Source: Lunatibacter salilacus
GTDB lineage: Bacteria; Bacteroidota; Bacteroidia; Cytophagales; Cyclobacteriaceae
Assembly: GCF_009797935.1 (NCBI RefSeq)
Contig: NZ_VOLC01000024.1
Coordinates: forward strand, 42,569 to 106,568
Direction: 5' to 3'
DNA length: 64,000 nucleotides
A model generated the notes under the pieces. That model saw only the letters and a list, made by a program, of their open reading frames with translations, did not search any database and had not been told where the DNA came from. Shown in pieces: positions 38,289 to 49,400 of the stretch (its first letter is position 1; each line of letters opens with the position of its first letter). A program made the translations under genes and the position numbers.

Positions 38289-38915
38289 ATGGAAAAGAAA
38301 GAGGCGGTAGCCAAAGGAATGATGCTTCCCTTGATGGAAGCATTTTATACGATACAGGGGGAAGGTACATTTTCGGGTCATCCGGCGTATTTTATACGAC
38401 TAGGTGGCTGCGATGTTGGATGTGTGTGGTGCGATGTGAAAGAATCCTGGGAAGCAGGGAAGTGGCCTGTTGTAACTATTGAGGATATCGTAGCGGGTGC
38501 TTTGGTCTACCCGGGACGTTTGGTGGTGATTACGGGAGGTGAGCCTTTGATGTATGAACTGGGGCCGCTTACCAACCTTCTTAAGGAAAATGGTTTCACC
38601 ATCAATATGGAAACTTCGGGGGCACACCCCTATTCAGGTACCTTCGATTGGGTCTGTTTCTCACCAAAAAAATTCAAAAAGCCCCATCCGTCGATTTACG
38701 AGAAGGCTGATGAACTTAAAGTAGTGGTATTTCACCCGAGTGATTTTGAATTTGCCGAGCAACACGCAGCAAGGGTAGCTCCCAACTGTGTCAAACTACT
38801 GCAACCGGAATGGTCAAAATCTTCGGTTTTATTGGAAAAAATCATAACTTATGCCAAAAATCACCCTGTCTGGCAAATTTCCCTTCAGACACATAAGTTT
38901 ATGGAAATCCCCTAG
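38289..38915 (+). CDS. queE: 7-carboxy-7-deazaguanine synthase
   Basis: About 208 residues from ATG 38289. A radical SAM enzyme of the queuosine/7-deazaguanine pathway, converting carboxytetrahydropterin to CDG. Start LMEAFYTIQGEGTFSGHPAYFIRLGGCDVGC is typical of QueE; the iron-sulfur cysteines are in GCDVGCVWCD, and TGGEPLMY binds SAM. Its pathway neighbour QueD lies ~11.7 kb away at 50013. Confidence 0.93.
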   Translation: MEKKEAVAKGMMLPLMEAFYTIQGEGTFSGHPAYFIRLGGCDVGCVWCDVKESWEAGKWPVVTIEDIVAGALVYPGRLVVITGGEPLMYELGPLTNLLKENGFTINMETSGAHPYSGTFDWVCFSPKKFKKPHPSIYEKADELKVVVFHPSDFEFAEQHAARVAPNCVKLLQPEWSKSSVLLEKIITYAKNHPVWQISLQTHKFMEIP

Positions 38916-38924
38916 TAACCCATT

Positions 38925-40835
38925 ATGCCCCGTTTTCTATTTTGGATATGTTTTCTAATGCCCTTGCTGCCTCTTGTCGCACAGGAATATTCCATTATAG
39001 ATCGCCGGGCTATCAAATCTTATGAGGACGGAGAACAATTCTCATCCCGCAGACAATGGCCAGAAGCCATGGGGAGCTATCGAGCGGCCTACGAAAGAAG
39101 CCACGATTTTTTTGAAGCCTACCTAAGGCATGCACAAGTATTGTTGACCACGGGAAACCCCTCAGAAGCACTTCAGGTAGCGGAAAGAGGGGAGCGTCGC
39201 ATTAAAGACCAAAACCTGTTCAAAGGAAGGTTTGGTTGGCTAATTTCCCAGCTACTGGTGGAAGTCGGGGAATTTGAATCAGCAATTGCCAAATTGAGAA
39301 CGATTGAGGAGTTTTTGGAAGAGGAATTTCTCCAATCCGAAAATTATCTGGAGCTAAAAAAGCGAATGGATTTCATTGCCTTTGAAATCACAAATCAAAG
39401 GGATATTATCAAGGAAAAACTACCTGAACCTTTGAATACCTTTCAACTCCAATATTTCCCCGTACTTACAGCTGACAGCAAAAAGATCCTTTTCACCAAA
39501 AGAGACGGGTTGAAAAATTTTGAGCATGAAGACATTTTTGTATCCTATCTGGAGGATGATCAATGGACAGAGCCTCAGCCCATTTCGCAGACCATCAATA
39601 CCACCTATAATGAAGGCACTTGCACAATTTCTGCGGACGGCAACATTTTGATTTTTACTTCCTGTGACACCCCTGACTCTTTTGGAAGCTGTGACCTATA
39701 TATCACCCAAAAGGTAAGTGACAAGTGGCAAAGGGCATCAAATATGGGGAAAAATGTAAATTCCAGGTTTTGGGATTCTCAACCTTCTCTTTCGGCAGAT
39801 GGCAGAGTTCTCTTTTTTTCATCCAATCGCAGAGAGGGATATGGGGGAAATGATATTTGGTTTAGCGAACGTAATGAAGACGGGAGTTGGTCGGAAGCAA
39901 AAAATCTAGGTCCTCATGTGAATACTTCCAGGGACGAGGTGTCGCCATTTATTTTCTTCAACAACGAAGTCTTGTTTTTTGCCTCTGATGGACACCTTGG
40001 CTTTGGGGGAAAAGACCTGTTCATGTCTACTTTTTCAATGGGAGAATTTGGTCCACCTGTCAATCTTGGCTATCCCATCAATGATCAGAAAGACCAATTG
40101 GCACTATTTATCACAGCACAGAAAGATTATGCATATTACACAGAGAATTCCTACCAAGATGGCAAGGCTGACAGTTCATTTTTGTATCGCTTTAATTTTC
40201 CCAAAGAAATTGACTTAGGCGAAAAAATTATTGTTTCGGAAGGAAGGGTTTTGGACAGGAAGACTGGAGAGCCTATCGATGCCCGGCTTTCTCTGGTTAA
40301 CCTCGCCAACGACAGCACCATGTATGAGTTTCTATCCGATGGCAAGACAGGGGAATTTGTAATGTTATATCCGGATAAATCTCTAACCGGACTTTATGTG
40401 GAGAAAAAGGGCTTTATACCAAAAATTTATAATGTAGACCGGGATAGTCTCAAAAACCGAAGTAACATTCAGATAGAGTTGGATCCAATTGAGCGTGGAA
40501 AGAATTTTGTCTTCGAAAACGTTTATTTTGATACTGACAAGTCAGAGTTAAAGGAAGCATCAGTCAGTTCGCTAAATCGGCTGTCTAATTTTTTAAGGCA
40601 ACATCCCCAGGTAAATATTCAAGTGGAGGGGCATACTGATAATGTTGGGGTTACCGATTATAATTTAGCCCTAAGCTTGAGGCGGGCGCAGAGCGTAAAG
40701 GAATATTTGGTGGACCTTGGTATTCCATCGGAAAGAATGGAAACTTTGGGAAAAGGGGATAGTGAGCCGATAAAACCAAATGATTCTGAAGAGAATCGAT
40801 CATTTAACCGCAGAATAGAAGTTATTATCCAATAA
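38925..40835 (+). CDS. OmpA-family protein with TPR-like and PD40 repeats
   Basis: A 636-residue exported protein: signal peptide (FLFWICFLMPLLPLVA-Q), a TPR-like helical region (~30-165; AMGSYRAAYERSHDF, HAQVLLTTGNPSEALQVAERG), WD40/PD40-type beta-propeller repeats (~175-420; LSADGRVLFFSSNR-type blades), a carboxypeptidase regulatory-like segment (~435-510), and a C-terminal OmpA peptidoglycan-binding domain (~530-636; YFDTDKSELK, EGHTDNVG). The same architecture occurs in T9SS-linked proteins such as PorE, so a cell-envelope anchoring role is plausible. Confidence 0.9.
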   Translation: MPRFLFWICFLMPLLPLVAQEYSIIDRRAIKSYEDGEQFSSRRQWPEAMGSYRAAYERSHDFFEAYLRHAQVLLTTGNPSEALQVAERGERRIKDQNLFKGRFGWLISQLLVEVGEFESAIAKLRTIEEFLEEEFLQSENYLELKKRMDFIAFEITNQRDIIKEKLPEPLNTFQLQYFPVLTADSKKILFTKRDGLKNFEHEDIFVSYLEDDQWTEPQPISQTINTTYNEGTCTISADGNILIFTSCDTPDSFGSCDLYITQKVSDKWQRASNMGKNVNSRFWDSQPSLSADGRVLFFSSNRREGYGGNDIWFSERNEDGSWSEAKNLGPHVNTSRDEVSPFIFFNNEVLFFASDGHLGFGGKDLFMSTFSMGEFGPPVNLGYPINDQKDQLALFITAQKDYAYYTENSYQDGKADSSFLYRFNFPKEIDLGEKIIVSEGRVLDRKTGEPIDARLSLVNLANDSTMYEFLSDGKTGEFVMLYPDKSLTGLYVEKKGFIPKIYNVDRDSLKNRSNIQIELDPIERGKNFVFENVYFDTDKSELKEASVSSLNRLSNFLRQHPQVNIQVEGHTDNVGVTDYNLALSLRRAQSVKEYLVDLGIPSERMETLGKGDSEPIKPNDSEENRSFNRRIEVIIQ

Positions 40836-41142
40836 TTTTTTCCCATAGCAATAGACAGCTCAGTTAGAAAGCAAAAGGCGAATAAAGATTTTTTTCTTAC
40901 TGCACATCAATATATTTAAACCGAATCGTTATTATAGCGTTAATTCTAAAGCGATTTAAAAAAATACATAAACTTTCGGTTTAATTCATCTACCAGTTTA
41001 ATGTTTTGCGTAGTTTTCTTTCTTCCTAGGTCGAATGGACACCTTCGCACAAGACTTTTTGTAAATTAATGGGGTATAACCGATTATTTGTGAGGTTTAA
41101 TTTGATATATTTAGATGAGTTTAAACGATTTAATGCTAATTT
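40836..41142 (+). other. Upstream region of the SusC gene
   Basis: 307 nt, A/T rich, with no open frame worth calling. A weak -7-like TATATTTA lies at 41106-41113, about 30 nt before the SusC ATG, but no well-spaced -33 TTG was found. No terminator hairpin or RNA structure is obvious. Confidence 0.3.
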
Positions 41143-44118
41143 ATGAGGACAGCTTTACTGGCAGTATTAATCATTCTATCAGCTACATCCTTAGTTCATT
41201 CACAGAGTAGAATTGTACGGGGGATAGTTACTTCTTCGGAAGACGGAGGCCCCATACCTGGCGTTACGATACTAATTAGGGGAACCACCCAAGGTACTAT
41301 TACTGATTTTGATGGACGATATGAAATTTCTGTACCAGCGGACAGGAATATATTGGTTTTCAGATTTGTGGGTCTCCGAAGCCAGGAAATAGCAATTGAG
41401 AACAGCGTCTCTGTCGATGTAATCATGGAGCCTGATATAGTATCACTAACCGAATATGTGTTTACTTCCTATGGCGATCAAACAAGGCGTGAGGTTACGG
41501 GAGCGATCTCCTCAGTAAGGGGGGAAATTTTCCAAGATTTACCCATGCAGTCATTTGATAGGGCCATGCAGGGAAGAGTCGCCGGCGTGCAGGTCACCTC
41601 ATCCTCCGGGCAGCCGGGTGGTACCTTGAATGTGCAAATCAGGGGAGTCGGTTCCATCAATGCCGGTACGCAGCCTTTATATATTGTCGATGGTGTTCAG
41701 ATTGCCGGGGGTAACCTCTCCGGTCAGGGATCTCAAAATGCATTGGCATCAATTAATCCGAATGACATAGAATCCATAGAGGTATTTAAAGATGCAGCTG
41801 CAGCTTCCATTTATGGTGCGCAGGCCTCCAATGGAGTAGTGCTTATTACAACCAAAAGAGGAAAGCAGGGAAAAACCAACGTGCGTTTGAGCGTGCAGGA
41901 AGGCATCGTTCAGCCTATTGCGTTTTATGACGTTATGAATGCCAATCAATTGGCTTCCATAAAGCGTCAAGCCTATATCAATGCAGGATTAAATCCGGCA
42001 GAAGCTGAACAAATCTTTGGGAGCCCTGGTGATAGGGAAATTCAAAATTCGGATTGGATCGGAGAGTTGTTCAGGGATGGCAGATTGAGTGTCTATGATT
42101 TATCCATATCGGGGGGGGATGAACGTACCCAATTTTTTATTTCAGGTTCACACACGTTCCAAGAAGGACAAATTATCATGTCCGATTACTCAAGGTCTAC
42201 AGGTAGAATGAATCTTACTCACCGGGCAAATGAACGTTTTTCAATTAATGCAAACATATCATTGTCCCAACAAATCACGAACGGATCCATTGATCGGGGT
42301 AACTTTGTAAACAGTCCCTTTGTCGCAGGATATGTATCCCGGCCCAACGTACCCATTTACAATGAGGATGGGACATTTGCAGATTATCCCAATGAGCACC
42401 TCTTTGGGTATAATATTGTACAAGGGGTGAACCAAGAGCTGAGAAGGGGAACAACCTATCAGTCAGTTTCCAATATTCAGATGAATTACCAAATTTTGCC
42501 TTGGCTGGCATTTACAGCGTTTGGAGGCGTTGATTTCTCAGACACTAGGGACGAAAATAACAGGCCATCCACAATTCCGGCGTTCTCTGCGTATGGCGGA
42601 TCTTCCTCGTATTCGGACCGGAGGATAGTTAATACCAATACAAACGGCAATTTTAACATCAATAAAAGGTTTAAAGATGTTCACGCTGTTTCAGGCATTT
42701 TGGGATATGAATACAAAGCCGAAACCTTTGAATCCAATTCGGCAACCGGTAGAGGTTTTCCGAATCCAGCACTCAGGTATCTGCAAAACGCCGCTGTTCC
42801 CTTTGCTGTAAGCGGGTCATATACCGAATATCGAAGGACTGGGTTTTTCTCCCAAGCAAAATATGACTATGACGACAAATATACCTTTGATTTGACTGTA
42901 AGAAGGGATGGATCGTCCCGCTTTGGCGAGCAAAACCAATGGGGAACATTCGGCGCAGTTTCAGGAGGGTGGAGAATTTCTTCTGAGAGGTTTATGGATA
43001 ATGCCCTATGGGTGGACAATCTGAGATTGAGAGCATCATATGGTATTACCGGTAACTCGGAAATTGGCAACTTCGCGTCACGGACATTGATTGGTTCTTC
43101 TGGTCAGTATCTGGGTCTGGGCGCCTTACGATTCAGTCAGTTGGGAAATGATTTGCTGACATGGGAAGAGGCCGGGTCAATCAATTTTGGTGTTGACGGA
43201 TCCTTCTTTAATGGGCGAATAAACGCAACCGTGGATGTCTGGAGAAAGGACACTCAAAAATTACTATTTGAGACACAGCTCCCCATCGACTCGGGATTTG
43301 GTGCCATTACTAGAAATACTGGAAAGCTTAGGAATCAAGGTGTGGATTTCGATCTGCAAACGACTAACGTGGTTTGGGGGAGGTTTAGATGGAATACTGG
43401 ATTTAACATTTCTGTTTTTTCCAATGAGTTGTTGGAATTGTATGAAGGGTTAGATAGAATAGGTAATGATTTGATTGTGGGCAAACCAATTGATTTTTAC
43501 TACGGCTATGAATTTGCCGGAATTAACCCAGCCAACGGGTCTCCCATGTATTATGATGAAAATGGAGAGTATACTTATTTGGTCTCCGACGATGACCAAA
43601 AATATCTAGGTAGTGCGCTGCCATGGAATTTTGGCGGTTTATCCAATACATTTATATATGGCCCCTTTTCCCTGGAGGTGTTTTTTCAATATCAGTATGG
43701 AAATTTAGGATTCAATCAAGACTTATATAACCTGGCTCAAGCTGGTTCTATTGGTCAGGATAACCAAACTGTCGATCAAATTTATTTTTGGAGAACTCCT
43801 GGGGATATTACTAACACGCCAAAACCTTACGAAGGGGGGCGAGTTCCGGGTCACTCCGGTTACCAGCAGTTTTCTACCAAACAAATTTCAGATGCCAGTT
43901 ATATTCGATTGAAGCAAGTAACATTGGACTATAATGTACCTGCTTCAATACTCCAAAAGGTAGGGATAGAGCAGGCGAAAGTGTTTGTGCAGGGGCTTAA
44001 TTTGTGGACATTGACCAAATATAACGGGTTGGATCCAGAAGTAAATTCGCTTGGATCTACCTACGGAACATATCCCAATTCCCGACAAATCACCGCTGGT
44101 TTAAATCTGAATTTCTGA
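41143..44118 (+). CDS. SusC/RagA-type TonB-dependent outer-membrane transporter
   Basis: A 991-residue SusC-family protein. Signal peptide ends VHSQ; residues ~23-105 form a carboxypeptidase regulatory-like domain (VRGIVTSSEDGGPIPGVTI, GTTQGTITDFDGRYEI). The TonB plug follows with the SusC signature LPMQSFDRAMQGRVAGVQV and PLYIVDGVQIAGG; then a ~22-strand barrel ending in the C-terminal aromatic LNLNF. It imports a large ligand held by its SusD partner 6 nt downstream. No sigma or anti-sigma gene lies next to it. Substrate unknown. Confidence 0.95.
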   Translation: MRTALLAVLIILSATSLVHSQSRIVRGIVTSSEDGGPIPGVTILIRGTTQGTITDFDGRYEISVPADRNILVFRFVGLRSQEIAIENSVSVDVIMEPDIVSLTEYVFTSYGDQTRREVTGAISSVRGEIFQDLPMQSFDRAMQGRVAGVQVTSSSGQPGGTLNVQIRGVGSINAGTQPLYIVDGVQIAGGNLSGQGSQNALASINPNDIESIEVFKDAAAASIYGAQASNGVVLITTKRGKQGKTNVRLSVQEGIVQPIAFYDVMNANQLASIKRQAYINAGLNPAEAEQIFGSPGDREIQNSDWIGELFRDGRLSVYDLSISGGDERTQFFISGSHTFQEGQIIMSDYSRSTGRMNLTHRANERFSINANISLSQQITNGSIDRGNFVNSPFVAGYVSRPNVPIYNEDGTFADYPNEHLFGYNIVQGVNQELRRGTTYQSVSNIQMNYQILPWLAFTAFGGVDFSDTRDENNRPSTIPAFSAYGGSSSYSDRRIVNTNTNGNFNINKRFKDVHAVSGILGYEYKAETFESNSATGRGFPNPALRYLQNAAVPFAVSGSYTEYRRTGFFSQAKYDYDDKYTFDLTVRRDGSSRFGEQNQWGTFGAVSGGWRISSERFMDNALWVDNLRLRASYGITGNSEIGNFASRTLIGSSGQYLGLGALRFSQLGNDLLTWEEAGSINFGVDGSFFNGRINATVDVWRKDTQKLLFETQLPIDSGFGAITRNTGKLRNQGVDFDLQTTNVVWGRFRWNTGFNISVFSNELLELYEGLDRIGNDLIVGKPIDFYYGYEFAGINPANGSPMYYDENGEYTYLVSDDDQKYLGSALPWNFGGLSNTFIYGPFSLEVFFQYQYGNLGFNQDLYNLAQAGSIGQDNQTVDQIYFWRTPGDITNTPKPYEGGRVPGHSGYQQFSTKQISDASYIRLKQVTLDYNVPASILQKVGIEQAKVFVQGLNLWTLTKYNGLDPEVNSLGSTYGTYPNSRQITAGLNLNF

Positions 44119-44124
44119 TTAATC

Positions 44125-45564
44125 ATGGAAATGAAATCAATACTTATAAAAACGACAGCAGTTATTTCTATGGTGGCAATGGCCTGCACGGATCTTGAAA
44201 CCAATCCGAGACAAAGCCTTACCCCGGAGGTAGCGTTAAACAGCGTAGAAGGATACCAAGCTGTAGCTAATTCAATGTATCGGTTAGCAAACAACTTTTC
44301 GTATTATGGACAGCAAATGATGATTGCTCCCGACATCCTGGCCGACAACCTTAGACTTGTGGCCAACACAGGGAGGTATCAGGGAGAGGAGGCAAACGGA
44401 GACCGCGATCATATCGGGTTATGGAATGGAGTAGTGTATGGTGCAATCAACGATGCTAACTTAATTATCGAGGGGATCGATGACGAAGAGGTAAGAGGAG
44501 ATCAGCAGGACAAAGATTTTATAAAAGGGGATGCTTATTTCATGAGAGCACTTTTTTATTTTGATTTGTGCAGGGTTTATGGATATGAACCAGGCAAGGA
44601 AGTGAATGGATTCAACCTGGGCCCCATCCTTCGGTTGAACCCTACATTGGTTGCGTCGGATGCGGATTTTCGTGAAAGAGCCACTGTCTTGGAAGTTTAT
44701 CAACAAATAGAAAGTGATCTTCAAAATGCACTGAGTTTGACTTCTCCAGTTGCCGTTGGTACTGAGGGGGTTTATTATGCAAATACAGGAGCGGCATTGA
44801 CACTATTGGCAAGGTTATATTTATATTGGGGAAGGATGGAAGATGCCGCGGCTGCCGCCACTTCAGCCATGAATTTGCTTAATTTGCGTAGCAATGGAGA
44901 CGGTTTGGTCGAGCCGGGGAATTATGTACAGGGATTTTCCAGAGCCCCCCATCCAGAGTCTTTGTTTGAGCTTGAAATACGCCTTGTTGACTGGACGAGC
45001 GTAGATGGAGTAAATAATTCCCTAAACTCCCTCACCTCTAATACCGACCCGGCCGCCCAATTTATCTTGGGAGCATCCAATGAGCTGATGGAAACCTATG
45101 AACCCGGAGACGTTCGGAGAAACTGCTGGATAGAAACTACCAGGGAGGGAATTGACGGCCCGGTATATGCCAGTAGAAAATGGACAGGATATAAGGGTGA
45201 TTTTTTGGAGAACTTACCGATCATTAGGGCCTCGGAATTGTACCTCATCCGTGCTGAAGCCCGCTTTCAAACCAATGCTGCGGGAGCAAGGGAGGATATT
45301 AATGCGCTACGGTCAAAACGGGGTCTAGGTCCTATAGATAATTTACTGTCAGGACAGGCACTGTTCAACCGTATCATGTTGGAACGTCGACAGGAATTTG
45401 TATTGGAAGGCCATCGTTTTTTTGACCTCAAGAGAAATGGAATGAATATTACCAAGCACGGGAATTTTCTTGAAGTTCCCTATACGGATTATAGAATTCT
45501 TTCCAATCTACCCTTGGAACAAATTTTACTTAACGAAGATTTAGTTCAAAATCCAGGTTACTAA
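44125..45564 (+). CDS. SusD/RagB-type substrate-binding lipoprotein
   Basis: A 479-residue SusD protein. The signal ends VAMAC with lipidated Cys21, then LETNPRQSLTPEVALNSVEGYQA, the N-terminal SusD motif. TPR-like helices follow (KGDAYFMRALFYFDLCRVYG, RASELYLIRAEARF), and the end contains RIMLERRQEFVLEGHRFFDLKRNG, the SusD C-terminal hallmark. It forms the surface lid of the SusC transporter encoded immediately before it. Confidence 0.95.
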   Translation: MEMKSILIKTTAVISMVAMACTDLETNPRQSLTPEVALNSVEGYQAVANSMYRLANNFSYYGQQMMIAPDILADNLRLVANTGRYQGEEANGDRDHIGLWNGVVYGAINDANLIIEGIDDEEVRGDQQDKDFIKGDAYFMRALFYFDLCRVYGYEPGKEVNGFNLGPILRLNPTLVASDADFRERATVLEVYQQIESDLQNALSLTSPVAVGTEGVYYANTGAALTLLARLYLYWGRMEDAAAAATSAMNLLNLRSNGDGLVEPGNYVQGFSRAPHPESLFELEIRLVDWTSVDGVNNSLNSLTSNTDPAAQFILGASNELMETYEPGDVRRNCWIETTREGIDGPVYASRKWTGYKGDFLENLPIIRASELYLIRAEARFQTNAAGAREDINALRSKRGLGPIDNLLSGQALFNRIMLERRQEFVLEGHRFFDLKRNGMNITKHGNFLEVPYTDYRILSNLPLEQILLNEDLVQNPGY

Positions 45565-45567
45565 ACG

Positions 45568-46389
45568 ATGACGATGAAATCTACCTTTTTATTATTCCTT
45601 ATCCCCCTTCTTTCCATGGTGGTTTATACTTCTTGTATGGAGGAGTCCGGATATACGATTCTTTGGGAGGGTTTTGAGGTTGAATTTGAAGAGGCATCCA
45701 GACCCAATGGAGCTGTCCAACGCATTTTCACCAAAAATTCAAACAATCAAGTCGACCAATCAGCAGTAAGGGTGAACCTTGTAGGTGCGCATGTTGCTGA
45801 ATCCATCAATGTGTTAATTGGGGTAGATCCTTCTTCCACTGCTGTATTGGGAGTGCACTACAGGCTTCCTTTTATGGAGGTAACAATCGCCCCGAATACC
45901 AGTTTTATTGACGTACCCATTGAGATTCTTACTGGTAATTTGGAGTCGGATGAAACTCCTGATTTAATCCTTCGGATATTGGATGCAGGTCCTACCAAGA
46001 TAAGTGCAAATTACAACACGGTAACGGTAGAAATCCGGCTAGCTTGTCCATCAGATTTGGCAGGTAGATACAGTACTGTTAATTCAGGAACTGGAGGAAC
46101 TATAAATTCTGAGGTGGTCATCACCGAAATAGAGCCGTTTACCTACCGCATATCGGATATCACCGGGGGCGTTTATTCGCAAATATATGGAGGCGAGGAT
46201 AATCCGGCTATATTTACTGAACTCTGTGATGTAATTACCATCGTTGACCAGCCTGATGTTGTCTTTGGAACTGAAGGTTTTAACGGTTCAGGCAGAGTGA
46301 ATGCCGACGGCACTATCCGAATTTCATGGAATAATGGAACTGATGAGGATAGCGACAGCGGAGTAACGATCTTGACGCCAATCCCTTAA
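45568..46389 (+). CDS. DUF4843/Calx-beta-like surface lipoprotein
   Basis: A 273-residue lipoprotein (signal ends VYTSC, Cys23) starting 3 nt after susD. Its first half (NQVDQSAVRVNLVGAHVAES, VLGVHYRLPF, VTIAPNTSFIDVPIEIL) is a beta-sandwich resembling Calx-beta or DUF4843 domains, which often follow SusD. The second half, CPSDLAGRYSTVNSGTGG onward, is another beta domain typical of SusCD-associated lipoproteins. It probably lies on the cell surface and contacts the SusC/SusD complex. Ligand unknown. Confidence 0.72.
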   Translation: MTMKSTFLLFLIPLLSMVVYTSCMEESGYTILWEGFEVEFEEASRPNGAVQRIFTKNSNNQVDQSAVRVNLVGAHVAESINVLIGVDPSSTAVLGVHYRLPFMEVTIAPNTSFIDVPIEILTGNLESDETPDLILRILDAGPTKISANYNTVTVEIRLACPSDLAGRYSTVNSGTGGTINSEVVITEIEPFTYRISDITGGVYSQIYGGEDNPAIFTELCDVITIVDQPDVVFGTEGFNGSGRVNADGTIRISWNNGTDEDSDSGVTILTPIP

Positions 46390-46436
46390 CAATTGCTATC
46401 CGTCAGTGATATGAATTCGAATAAAAGATAATTACC

Positions 46437-46455
46437 TTCCCCCTGGAAGGGGGAA
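46437..46455 (+). other. Hairpin between the lipoprotein and S8 protease genes
   Basis: TTCCCCC (46437-46443) pairs with GGGGGAA (46449-46455) around a 5-nt loop. No T-run follows, so it is more likely an mRNA stability or partial attenuation element than a full terminator. The protease ATG is 18 nt downstream. Confidence 0.45.
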
Positions 46456-46473
46456 TGAACAAAAGTAAGAAAT

Positions 46474-49400
46474 ATGAAAAAGGGGATCTTATGTGCCATA
46501 TTCGTGGTACTATCTCTCACATCAAAGGCACAGAATGTTTTTTCCCAACACACTGACCTACTAGAGGTGAGAAGAGAGGTGTTTGAGCGCTTACGTCAAA
46601 ATGTACAACAGTATTCGCTAAGCCCCAAGGAGAGAATAGAAATTTCCAGTCGGATTGGTATTCCCATGACTATTTCACTTGAAGGAGACCGGGTTGCCAG
46701 ATTTCAATACCTAGACGGCGAAAATCACCCCGTGTATTACACCACCCATAATGTAACCGCGGCCATTACCAACGGAGCAAGGACATTGCAGACAGGGGGA
46801 AGTTTGAATGTGGAATTAGAAGGTCAAGGTATGATTGTGGGTATTTATGATCAAACAAGGCCAAGGGTCAATCATTCGGAATTCGGAAACCGCGTAACTC
46901 AATTAGACGGTTCCACCGAAACGATTAGCAACCACGCTACCCATGTGACGGGGACGATTTTGGCAAGCGGTAACAATGCAAATGCGAGGGGAATGGCACG
47001 GGCAGCTACAGGTTGGGCATTTAACTGGGATGCTGATGTGTCGAAAATGATGCAAAACTCCTATGATCCGGATTTGAACCCAAGCGGACATTTGATATCC
47101 AACCACTCATATGGGATTCTTGTTGGCTGGTTTCGGGACAATAGCGGCAACTGGGCTTGGTCTGGAAATGAAAGCATCAGCTCCAGAGAGGATTATAGGT
47201 TTGGATTTTATACCGCCAAGTCAAGGCAAATAGATGAATTGACATTTGCGAAACCCTACTATACGGTGGTGTGGGCAGCGGGCAATGACAGAAGTGACAT
47301 CGGCGATGGAACGAGGGAGGCAGATGGACCGGGGGATTCCATAGGTCCTGAGGGGGTAGCCAAAAACAATATCACAATTGGGGCGGTAAATGGAATATCC
47401 AACTATACCGGCCCGGAATCCGTGGTAATGAGCTCCTTTTCAAGTTGGGGTCCTGTAGATGACGGAAGAATAAAGCCTGACCTGGTGTCAATGGGGGTCA
47501 ACGTATTTAGCACGGCTATCATCAATGACGGGGCAGCAGATGGCTATGCCACCCTAAGTGGCACTTCCATGGCCGCACCAAACGTAACCGGCGCAATGCT
47601 TTTGCTCCAGGAATTATACCGGAATAGAAATGCAGGAAGGTATATGCGGTCAGCTACACTAAAAGCTCTCACCATTCAAACGGCGAAAGAAGCAGGGATG
47701 AATGAGGGGCCGGATTACATGAATGGCTGGGGTTTGCTGGATGCGGAAGCTTCCGCTAGAATGATTATAGACGAAAATGGATCATCCAAAGCCATAAGGG
47801 AATTGGTGCTGGACAATGGTCAGACTTACGAATTCGATTTTATCTCCGATGGAATAGAACCTATCAAAGTTACTATAGCATGGACAGACCCTCCTGGTAC
47901 TTCTCCTTCTCCTTCTCTGAATCCAAGGACGCCGATGTTGGTCAATGATTTGGATATCCGGATCATTGCGGAGGACGGTACCGTATTTTTCCCTTGGACG
48001 CTAAATCCCAATGGTGGAGTAAGTGCAGTCGCGGCAAGAAATGCGGATAATTTCAGGGATAATGTCGAGCAAATTGAAATAAAGACACCAAGTTCGCAAA
48101 GGTATACCGTTCGTGTGAACCACAAGCGTGCACTTCAACATGCAAGACAGCCCTACAGTTTGGTTTTTTCCGCAGGAGTAGTAGACGGACAGGTAAACAC
48201 CCTTTATTGGATAGGGCAAAATGCAAATTGGAACAATCCCAATAATTGGTCACTAAGCAGCAATGGGCCCGCAGCGGGAATAGTACCGAACGACGGTACC
48301 AGGGTAGTTATCGACCAACCAGTTGCCCAAGGCGTAATTAATTTATCCGCAAACACCCAGGCATTCAGCGTGAATTTATTTGGTAACAGCCCTTTTAACT
48401 TAAATTTAAATGGAAATACGCTGACGTTGGAAAGCGGCTTACGTTCTAGCAATCCGGAGGCTGGAATTTCCAATGGTACACTTGCTTTCGAAGCATCTAA
48501 TACCAACGAAAATGTATTGGATTTCGGCCAAGTCGCCCTATCCAACGTCGATGTAAATGTTAATGAGGGAAATTGGCGTGTGCTTACTTTACCTACTATC
48601 AGTTCGCTTGTTTTTAATGATGCTACGGTAAATTTGGACCTAGCCGGTATATCTGTGGGAAATCTCCAAGTAATGGGAAATTCTGCATTGACCGGCAGGT
48701 TGGGACAAGTAACATTTACAGAGACTTTGGAAGTAGATGAAAATGCTTCTTTTAGCCCTGAATTTTCTTTTAATTTTAACGGAACTGACGGTGTTTTTGA
48801 AGATGCAAGCAAGGGTGAATTAGATCGACTTATAGTTACTAAAGGTTCATTGTCTGTACAGTCCATTGGGCAAAGCCAGTCAATTCGGGTTCTAAGTGGA
48901 GAGCTTGAAATCCTCCAAGAATCTGTGGAAACGAATGTGATTGAGATGAACAGGGGTGTTTCTCTAGTTCTGCCCAATAATGGTGCGTTGACAATTATGG
49001 AAAATATCCTGTTCGGCTCCGGCTCCGGTACAACCACCATATCCGCTGCGGGGAAAGCCCGAATCATACATAATGTCTACCGTAAATACTGCGCGCAGCA
49101 GGTATCTGTGACTAACGTGGATCTGGAAGGACAGGCAGTTGTTAACTTTGGACCAAATGCCAGTTTAGTCAATTCGGCAAACTGGCTCAACATTGCCTGC
49201 GACAATGTACTGTTTCCCAATTTCGAAGTGAGATTCAGCTGTGCGGGGGGCCTTACTGAATTTATCAACCTCACGGAAGGAACAGTAACTTCCTATTCTT
49301 GGAGTTTTGGAAATCTTGGAAGTTCGACGTCAATGAACCCCACTTTTATCTTCAATAATGCCCGATCATACAACATTGTGTTGACAGTGAGAGGCCCGGG

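Noticed and set aside
48204..49067. A 287-codon minus-strand frame inside the S8 protease
   Set aside because: Antisense to a repetitive beta-rich coding region; no signal, no motif, no promoter.
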